Below, piece by piece: positions 25,315 through 32,086 of a DNA stretch of 64,000 nt; position 1 is the stretch's first letter, and each line of letters opens with the position of its first letter. The DNA lies in the NCBI RefSeq assembly GCF_900454495.1, contig NZ_UGSI01000002.1, positions 744,001 through 808,000 of the forward strand, written 5' to 3'. Source of the stretch: Paenibacillus macerans (lineage in GTDB: Bacteria; Bacillota; Bacilli; Paenibacillales; Paenibacillaceae). The translations under genes and the position numbers were made by a program. A model generated the notes under the pieces. It saw only the letters and a list, made by a program, of their open reading frames with translations, ran no database searches and was not told the origin of the DNA.

Positions 25315-25485
25315 GCCAGCAACCACTACTTTTCAAAAACATAGAGAACTTTGACAATCTTGCTTTTTTTCGTAACTTTTTGGCGGGAAAATAGTCTATA
25401 ATTTATAGATTAGGTTTCCAAAGGGATAGGGTAGGCTGTTCGCTTTGGATAATTATTGCAAAAGTTGGGAGAGTAGCAAATTAAT

Positions 25486-28218
25486 ATGGTAGTGGATAAG
25501 AATCAGGACTCGAAATGGATGCGGATTGTAGTGCGGGGCGGGAAACGATTGGCGATCGTCTCCTTGGCGGGAATGATTTGGATTCAGCCGGCGATCGGAT
25601 GGGGACCGGTACCTATTGGGGGGACGGTTTCTACGGCGTATGCGGCAAGCAATCAAGCCGTAAAATTAAGCGAAGAAATCATTACGTCCGGGGCGAAACT
25701 TGTCAAATATCAATACACGGTGACGCGTTCGGGCAAGTCCGTTAAAGTGCTTGCGGATGTGGTCGAAGTCGATTTAACCAATCCTTACGTCAGTTTGGAT
25801 GTCATGACCGGCAAGGGGGGGCAATTGACGACCCGGCAATCGGTGGAAGGCATGGCCAAAGAGACCGGTGCCGTGGCCGGGGTAAACGGCGATTTCTTTG
25901 CCACCGGAGGGCAAGGCGTGCCGATGGGAGCGGCGGTTTCCCAAGGAACGCTTGTCACAAGCCCGGCGCAACTCGAAGGCATGTACGCGTTTGGAGTGAA
26001 AAATGACGGAACGCCGTTCATTGACCGGTTTGGCTTCAACGGGACGGTGGTTGCCGAGGACGGCTCGTCGTTTGAGCTTGCGGGGATCAATCAGGAATCT
26101 TATGTAACGGAGCCGGATAAAACCCGCAGCCATGTCAACAAATTGTTTATATACACTAGCGCCTGGAAATCCGCGCAGCGGCCGGTGGACACTTCGACAA
26201 CGCCGACGGAAGTGCTTGTACAGGGCGATGTGATCACGCAGATTTCGATCAAAGCGCCGATTCCGGGAGCCGTGCCGGCGGACGGATATATTTTGCGCGC
26301 CCATGGAACGGCGGCGGACTTTGTCGCTAAACATTTGGAGGTCGGACAGCGCATCGATACGCAGTATGAACTGCAGTCTTTAACGACTGGGAATAGCGTC
26401 AATCCCGCGGATCTCAAGGTGATGATCGGCGGCCATACGCTGCTGGTCGATCAAGGCCAAGCCTCGGCGTTTACCCGTGCAACGAACTCGATCAGCGGAG
26501 GCAGCACCGTGGCGCGTACGGCCGTTGGCTACTCCAAAGACGGGAAAACGGCTTATATTATTGCCGCCGAGAAAAACAGCAACAGCTCCGGGATGACGTT
26601 AAAGGAACTGCAAGGTTTTATGACGAGCATTGGGGTATGGAAAGGGTTGAACCTGGACGGAGGCGGTTCAACAACGATGGTGAATCGTCCGCTTGCCGAA
26701 ACAAGTGCGCAGCTCACCTTCACGACGTCCAACGGATCGGCCGGACAACGCGCCGTCGCCAACGGCCTCGGCGTCTTCACTTCGGCTCCGCAAGGCACGC
26801 TGAAAGGCTTTAAAGTCAGCGGATCATCCACGCTGCTCATCGGGCAGACGGTCCCTTATGCCCTGAAAGGCTACGATACGTACTACAACCCGATTGCGAC
26901 GGAAAGCACGGCGGCTTCCTGGAAAGCGAGCAACGGAAACGTCAAGTGGACAGGCAGCGGATTTAAAGGCGTTAAAGCGGGTACGGCAAAAATCACCGCT
27001 ACAAACGGCTCGGCCAGCAGCAGCATGGAGGTGACGGTGCTGGGCGGCAGCGATCTTACGAGCCTGACGCCGGCTACGACGTTTGCGCCGCTCGAAGCGG
27101 GGGCTTCCGTATCCGTGCCGGTTACGGCTCAGCTGAAGAGCGGAAGCACGGTAAACGTTCCGGCGGAATCCGTGAAATGGACCTTCAGCGGCATGAAAGC
27201 CAGCGTAAAGGACGGCGCGCTCACCGTGCAGTCGATAAATTCCGGCACGAAGGTTGCTTATGCAACGCCTAGCTATGACGGCTTCACCGGCACGCCGGTT
27301 GTCTTGTCCGCTTCCACGGACACCATTTGGGAAAGCTTTGAAAACGTGTCTTACCCGATTTCGTTTACGGGGCTTCCGGCCGAGTCGCAGGGAACGGCAG
27401 CGATTGTCCAAGGGACGGGCGAACGCGCGAATTCGAAAGTGCTGCAGCTTGACTACGATTTGACCGGCGGTACGGGCAATAAATTCGCTTACGCGCAAAT
27501 CAACGGAACGACCGGCAAGGAGATTCCGGAAAACGCCACGGCGATGACGATCGATCTCCTGGGCGATGCCAGCTTGAACTGGGTGCGCGCGGAGCTGGCG
27601 GACGCCGACGGCAAACCGGTGTATCTCGATTTGGCGCGGCCGCTGGACTTCACGGGCTGGAAAACGCTGAACGTCGACTTAACGGCAGCGGGCATCAAAT
27701 ATCCGGCCAAGCTGAAACGGCTGTATGTCGTAAGTGTGGAGGAAGGGCAAGATGAACGTATGCTGACGGGCAGTGTTTCTTTTGACAATATCCGGTTTAC
27801 CGCTCCCGCCGCCGCTACAGAGGAAGCCGCCGCCGTGACCCAGCCCAGCGTCAAAGCCGTCATGGTTGTCGGCCAAAAATCGATGACGGTGGACGGGGCG
27901 AAACAAAGCCTGGAAGTGGCTCCGCTGCTGAAGGACAACACGACGTATGTACCCATTAAATATGTGCTGGATGCTTTTGGCGGGACCTCCACCTGGAACA
28001 ATGCCGCGAAAAAAATTACCGTAAAGCGCGGAACGAACGTACTCGAGTTAACCGTGGGGGAAAAGGAATTTTTTGTGAACGGAACCAGCAAGCAAGCGGA
28101 GGTTTCTCCGATCGTTGTGGGAGGTAGGACTTTAGTCCCGTTACGTTTGGTGTCGGAACAGCTGGGCATTGGCGTAAATTGGGAAAAGAAAACCAAATCC
28201 ATCACCCTCGAATCATGA
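25486..28218 (+). CDS. Secreted phosphodiester glycosidase (NAGPA domain) with C-terminal stalk domain
   Basis: A 910-aa exported protein. The N-terminus has a longer, twin-charged n-region and a hydrophobic core ending near AYAAS (about residue 55). Residues about 60-435 form the phosphodiester glycosidase (NAGPA/DUF2233) domain, with GVNGDFF and the LNLDGGGSTTMV core. They are followed by a Big-2-like Ig domain (about 440-525), two further beta domains including a family-11-like carbohydrate-binding layout (about 610-780), and a two-lobed stalk domain (about 795-910). The family is linked to hydrolysis of sugar phosphodiesters in exopolysaccharide or wall polymers; the substrate here is unknown. 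The ATG follows GGGAGAG. It is the third stalk-domain protein in the window. Confidence 0.85.
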   Translation: MVVDKNQDSKWMRIVVRGGKRLAIVSLAGMIWIQPAIGWGPVPIGGTVSTAYAASNQAVKLSEEIITSGAKLVKYQYTVTRSGKSVKVLADVVEVDLTNPYVSLDVMTGKGGQLTTRQSVEGMAKETGAVAGVNGDFFATGGQGVPMGAAVSQGTLVTSPAQLEGMYAFGVKNDGTPFIDRFGFNGTVVAEDGSSFELAGINQESYVTEPDKTRSHVNKLFIYTSAWKSAQRPVDTSTTPTEVLVQGDVITQISIKAPIPGAVPADGYILRAHGTAADFVAKHLEVGQRIDTQYELQSLTTGNSVNPADLKVMIGGHTLLVDQGQASAFTRATNSISGGSTVARTAVGYSKDGKTAYIIAAEKNSNSSGMTLKELQGFMTSIGVWKGLNLDGGGSTTMVNRPLAETSAQLTFTTSNGSAGQRAVANGLGVFTSAPQGTLKGFKVSGSSTLLIGQTVPYALKGYDTYYNPIATESTAASWKASNGNVKWTGSGFKGVKAGTAKITATNGSASSSMEVTVLGGSDLTSLTPATTFAPLEAGASVSVPVTAQLKSGSTVNVPAESVKWTFSGMKASVKDGALTVQSINSGTKVAYATPSYDGFTGTPVVLSASTDTIWESFENVSYPISFTGLPAESQGTAAIVQGTGERANSKVLQLDYDLTGGTGNKFAYAQINGTTGKEIPENATAMTIDLLGDASLNWVRAELADADGKPVYLDLARPLDFTGWKTLNVDLTAAGIKYPAKLKRLYVVSVEEGQDERMLTGSVSFDNIRFTAPAAATEEAAAVTQPSVKAVMVVGQKSMTVDGAKQSLEVAPLLKDNTTYVPIKYVLDAFGGTSTWNNAAKKITVKRGTNVLELTVGEKEFFVNGTSKQAEVSPIVVGGRTLVPLRLVSEQLGIGVNWEKKTKSITLES

Positions 28219-28266
28219 TATGATTAGTCTGGGACTATTCGGACTACAGAAACGGAGAAGGTATAG

Positions 28267-29439
28267 GTGGATTTTCAAGCAGATGCCATAGATCGCGTAA
28301 TAAATAACGCTGTTAACGTACTTGAAAATAGCAAGCTGCAAATTCTCGAAATTTTGGACTCGGCGCGAAATGAGCTGAAGACGCTGAACACGGAGATGCA
28401 AAACGTAATGAAAGAAACGGCGGAAACCGTGGAGAAGGTCGACCAGCTCGAGGTGAACTACAGACGTTCCCGCATCCGGCTGACGGAAGTCAGCCGGGAT
28501 TTCGTGCGGTACAAAGAGGAAGACATCAAACAGGCCTACGAGAAGGCGACGCAGCTTCAGCTTGATTTGCTGATTTATCGCGAGAAGGAAATGTATTTGA
28601 AGGCCAGACGCGATGAACTGCAAAAAAGAGTTCGAAACGTGGAAAAATCGGTCGAACGAGCTGAAACGATCAGTACGCAAATGGGCGTTGTGCTCGAATA
28701 CTTTTCCGGCGAATTGGGACAGGTTACCCGAATCTTGGAATCCGCTAAGAACCGGCAGCTGATCGGTCTCAAGATTATTTTGGCGCAGGAAGAAGAACGA
28801 AAACGGATTTCGCGGGAAATTCACGATGGTCCCGCTCAGCTTCTCGCGAATCTAGTGCTTAGGACGGAAATTGTAGAAAGAATGCTCGCTAAGCAGGAAT
28901 TTAAACTGGTACAGGACGAAATAGTAGATTTGAAAGCTCAGGTCCGCTCCAGTCTCGAAGAAATGCGGAAAGTGATCTTTAATTTGCGTCCGATGGCGCT
29001 CGATGATCTCGGTCTGATTCCAACACTGCGCAAATACGTTCATGATTATGAAGAGAAGACCAAGATTCGAGCCACCTTTGAAACCAGGGGCAAAGAGCAT
29101 CGGTTATCCTCTCCGATGGAAGCGGCGATTTTTCGGCTGGTGCAAGAAGCGCTCACCAATGCGGCGAAGCATGCTTTTCCGACCTATGTTGGCGTGGAGA
29201 TCACGTATCAGGCGCAAATGCTGCGCATCATTGTGCGAGATAACGGCCTTGGCTTCAAGGTGGACCAATTGGAGCAAAAGACGAAAGGGCATACCCATTT
29301 CGGACTGATTGGCATGCGGGAAAGAGTCGAATTACTCGAAGGAAGAATGGAAATCGAATCGGCAGCGAATATGGGTACCAAAATCGTCATCCACATTCCA
29401 ACGAACACAGAGAAGAGAAAGGAGTACCAGGATGGATAA
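28267..29439 (+). CDS. degS: Sensor histidine kinase DegS
   Basis: Soluble two-component kinase that phosphorylates DegU, controlling exoenzymes, competence and motility. The 390-aa protein lacks membrane segments. Residues 1-165 are the single-binding DegS sensor region, a long coiled coil; residues about 176-250 are the HisKA_3 dimerisation domain with the phospho-acceptor H186 in RISREIHDGPAQ; residues about 290-380 are the HATPase domain (ALTNAAKHA; DNGLGF; GLIGMRERV). The GTG start follows GGAGAAGG. The degU start lies within its last codons, so the pair is translationally coupled. Confidence 0.95.
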   Translation: MDFQADAIDRVINNAVNVLENSKLQILEILDSARNELKTLNTEMQNVMKETAETVEKVDQLEVNYRRSRIRLTEVSRDFVRYKEEDIKQAYEKATQLQLDLLIYREKEMYLKARRDELQKRVRNVEKSVERAETISTQMGVVLEYFSGELGQVTRILESAKNRQLIGLKIILAQEEERKRISREIHDGPAQLLANLVLRTEIVERMLAKQEFKLVQDEIVDLKAQVRSSLEEMRKVIFNLRPMALDDLGLIPTLRKYVHDYEEKTKIRATFETRGKEHRLSSPMEAAIFRLVQEALTNAAKHAFPTYVGVEITYQAQMLRIIVRDNGLGFKVDQLEQKTKGHTHFGLIGMRERVELLEGRMEIESAANMGTKIVIHIPTNTEKRKEYQDG

Positions 29440-30160
29440 TCTTACGAGTGGCAGCAGACAAGCAATCAAAGTTCTCTTGGCTGACGATCACCAGTTGTTT
29501 CGGGAGGGTCTGAAGCGGATTTTGAACATGGAGGAAGACATCGAGGTTGTAGGAGAATGCGGCGACGGCACTCAAGTGTTGGAATGCTGCCAGCAGTTTG
29601 CTCCGGAAATCGTGCTGATGGACATCAATATGCCGCAATTGAACGGCGTGGATGCCACGGCTGAACTCCGCGAGTCGTATCCCGAGGTCAAGGTCATCAT
29701 TTTGTCGATTCACGATGATGAAAGCTATGTGTTTGAAACGCTGCGCAAAGGGGCAACCGGCTATTTGCTGAAAGACATGGAGGCTGAATCGCTGGTTAAT
29801 GCCATCCGTACGGTGGCCGAGGGGAATGCGTTTATTCACCCGAAAGTAACCGGCAAACTGATTCAGCAACTGCGCCGCATGGAATATTTGAGCGAGACGG
29901 GGGCGATTGCCGAAGACAACGCGATCCGCGAAGCGGGCGTTAAATTCGTTGCCGGCGATGACAATCCGCTGACGAGACGGGAAGCTGAAGTGCTTCGTTT
30001 GATGGCGGAAGGACGCAGCAACAAAATGATTGGAGAGCATTTGTTTATTAGCGAGAAGACCGTCAAAAACCACGTCAGCAGCATTTTGCAGAAAATGGAC
30101 GTTGACGACCGTACCCAAGCGGTTATTAATGCGATTAAGTTCGGTTGGGTCACTCTTTAA
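29432..30160 (+). CDS. degU: Response regulator DegU
   Basis: NarL/LuxR-type DNA-binding regulator, partner of DegS. The receiver domain (residues about 12-128) has the acidic pair in LLADDHQ, the phosphorylation site D64 in VLMDINMP and the conserved K in LLKDM. The C-terminal LuxR HTH (about 175-240) reads LTRREAEVLRLMAEG and SEKTVKNHVSSIL. I use the ATG at 29432 (after AAAGGAG), which gives 242 aa; the longer frame just reads back through the degS sequence. It is known in Bacillus to govern degradative enzymes, motility and genetic competence, all of which have genes nearby. Confidence 0.96.
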   Translation: MDNLTSGSRQAIKVLLADDHQLFREGLKRILNMEEDIEVVGECGDGTQVLECCQQFAPEIVLMDINMPQLNGVDATAELRESYPEVKVIILSIHDDESYVFETLRKGATGYLLKDMEAESLVNAIRTVAEGNAFIHPKVTGKLIQQLRRMEYLSETGAIAEDNAIREAGVKFVAGDDNPLTRREAEVLRLMAEGRSNKMIGEHLFISEKTVKNHVSSILQKMDVDDRTQAVINAIKFGWVTL

Positions 30161-30604
30161 CCGGCTAAAATATTTACAGATATAAATTCGGTTTGGCGCG
30201 GTTGATATTAGCCGAGCCGATTCCGCGGCAGCGGATGGTGTCTACACGTAAAGGCGGCGGCAGCTCGTAGTTTTAGGACGGCAGAGATAGCTGAATGTTC
30301 ATTAGAGTTGATAGACACAGCAGATGATGCGGAAATCGTTTTTGACTGGCCTTCTCTGTGCCTTGGTTTCCATATTATTCATGATATTGAAATGTGAGGC
30401 GAGTTCCTATTTTTTTGAATGCTATAGGGACAGGGAAGCGGCCAGGTACATAGTACAGCGCTGTCTGCGAGTTGCGGAAATTGATGAATTTAGCCGTAAT
30501 GCAGTACGCCGGCCCAAACGGGCAGGTGGGCTGTTATTCCGGCACTGTGGCGTTAAAAAGGTCTAGTCATCTGTCCAACTGCGATTGGATGAAAAGGGCT
30601 GGAA

Positions 30605-30645
30605 GGCTCCCGTTATTGCAGGCAGCGGTCTGTTTGACGGGAGCC
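30605..30645. repeat. Perfect 9-bp inverted repeat downstream of degU
   Basis: GGCTCCCGT (30605-30613) pairs with ACGGGAGCC (30637-30645). No immediate T run follows, so it is at best an imperfect terminator. The rest of 30161-30690 shows no convincing gene: an 80-codon frame (30324-30566) has a hydrophobic start but no ribosome binding site. Confidence 0.5.
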
Positions 30646-30687
30646 CAGTAACCCTCCTTTTGCTAGCGGCATATATTGTCGCTATAA

Positions 30688-30866
30688 GGGAGTGTTCAAA
30701 AAGTCAGGTTTTCAGCACCGAGAAGGTTGGATGAAGCTTAGGGACTGAGTAGCGGAGCGTAGGAGGAGCCTACGTGAGCAACGGAAGGCCCGGCTGAATT
30801 CAAGATTCGACGTCGAATCCGCTTCATGATCTGCTTCGTGATTAAAAGATGACTTTTTGAACTACC
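30688..30866. mobile_element. MITE-like element with terminal inverted repeats
   Basis: GTTCAAAAAGTCA (30694-30706) at the left and TGACTTTTTGAAC (30850-30862) at the right are perfect 13-bp inverted ends of a non-coding element of about 175 bp. Inside are a CGTAGG/CCTACG hairpin (30758-30774) and the 16-bp palindrome GATTCGACGTCGAATC (around 30804-30819). It encodes no transposase, so any movement must be in trans. Its right end stops six bases before the ribosome binding site of the next gene. No target duplication could be fixed with certainty. Confidence 0.65.
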
Positions 30867-30887
30867 TCTACAAAGGAGGTGAGTTCC

Positions 30888-31307
30888 GTGGTTCCCTATA
30901 TGGGTTGGGTCCTGCTTAGCTACGGATTGGCCGCGGCGCTGGTTCATTTTTTGCACGGGATATATTTACGGCGGAAGTCTACAATCAAAACGATGCATTA
31001 TATTCTGGTGACGAGCAATCATGAGAGCCAAATGGAATGGTATTTGCGGGCATTGTCATGGTATGCGAGACTGCGCGGATTGCCGCTGCGGGTAACGGTG
31101 CTCGACGAGGCTTCGGAGGATGATACGCTTGCAATTATGCAAAAGCTGCAGGCGCAAGGCGATATGGAGTTGACCATTATCGGGCTGGCAGCGGTCCGGG
31201 AAGAAGATGTGGAGGCGCAGGCTGCCAAAACGGCTGGCGACGCTCCTGTTTGCATCGACCTTCGTATTCCGCAGGAGGCGGGTAAGATTCCCTATGTCCA
31301 TGTGTAA
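30888..31307 (+). CDS. Hypothetical membrane-anchored protein
   Basis: A 139-aa protein starting at GTG (30888), seven bases after AAAGGAGGT; the GTG nine bases earlier overlaps the ribosome binding site. Residues about 5-27 form one transmembrane helix, followed by a cytosolic domain with the beginning of a glycosyltransferase-like pattern: a first strand ending in TSNHESQMEWYLRAL, then RVTVLDEASEDDTLAIMQKL, where NDE.SxDDT resembles the GT-A nucleotide-binding region. It is too short to be a full glycosyltransferase. The MITE-like element abuts its ribosome binding site, so its original promoter may have been displaced or replaced. Confidence 0.65.
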   Translation: MVPYMGWVLLSYGLAAALVHFLHGIYLRRKSTIKTMHYILVTSNHESQMEWYLRALSWYARLRGLPLRVTVLDEASEDDTLAIMQKLQAQGDMELTIIGLAAVREEDVEAQAAKTAGDAPVCIDLRIPQEAGKIPYVHV

Positions 31308-31499
31308 GCCGCCAAGTCATATGTTCGCATCAGGCTGCGTTTGGGAGCGTACGAGGTTTTGGAAGCGCACCGATTATTGGGTTTCAAAAAATTACCAGGG
31401 GTTGCAGGAAAACGCCGAGCCGCAGCGAATACCAATAAGTGAGCCGAAACAAAATCATAACTTTATACTCGCGCATCGGGATGCGCGGCGCAAAGTGTG

Positions 31500-31546
31500 A
31501 AGCACACTCTTTATCAGGCCATAGGCCGGAGGGGTGTGCTTTTTTG
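31500..31546 (+). terminator. Rho-independent terminator
   Basis: AAGCACAC (31500-31507) pairs with GTGTGCTT (31534-31541), followed by six T. It lies 193 bases after the hypothetical gene; the stretch between holds only a CGCGCATC/GATGCGCG hairpin (about 31470-31487). Confidence 0.85.
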
Positions 31547-31660
31547 CGTCTTGCGGTTTGTGAAGAAAGGGGATGTCGAAAAAAAGGCTTAGAACCGAAA
31601 CCGGGGCTTGACAGGGACTGGACGAAGCTGCTCGGAGTACGTGGGGAGGGCTAACGGACC

Positions 31661-31936
31661 GAAATAACCTTATTTCGTTGAAATCAAGCGTTTTGGCACC
31701 AGCGTTGCATTAATTCTTGCTCAAGATTCCCCAAAAAGGCTGCCCGGAAATTTAACGGTTGTAGCAGCGGCTATTTTCCGGAAAAAGACCTTTTCTAAAT
31801 TCTAACGGTTGTAAGCGTCGTTATTTGCCTGAATCTAAGCAAAAATAGCCTGATTTCTGTGAAATAAGCGCTATGGCAACCGTTACAATTTGAAACCAAC
31901 GTTTTTGGGACAAATAGCGTTTGTGGCAACCGTTAG
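31661..31936. repeat. Cluster of TAACGGTTG-type intergenic repeats
   Basis: Two direct units starting TAACGGTTG (31753 and 31803, exactly 50 bp apart) face two inverted units ending CAACCGTTA (31877-31885 and 31927-31935, again 50 bp apart). Each unit pairs TAACGGTTG with a CGNTATTT box about 7 bp away. A fifth, degenerate unit lies at 31679-31708. The whole forms a large inverted repeat with no coding capacity. Confidence 0.65.
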
Positions 31937-32086
31937 AATATGTGTGGATAGAAGATGTATCTTGTCAGATTTAATGCCACAAAAAAGAAGCAAAAAATAT
32001 TGAAGGAATATAAGTAAATGGAGGAATTATATTGTAATTGTTGAAGTATGCAATAAACTGCTGTTTTTTGGCGGGGAGAGGTGGAA

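Noticed and set aside
25201..25330. Chromosomal replication origin
   Set aside because: DnaA boxes are present, but dnaA, dnaN, recF or gyrase genes and an AT-rich unwinding region with DnaA-trios were not found nearby.
30324..30566. 80-codon frame with a hydrophobic start after degU
   Set aside because: No ribosome binding site, atypical basic C-terminus, no recognised family; treated as chance in a gap.
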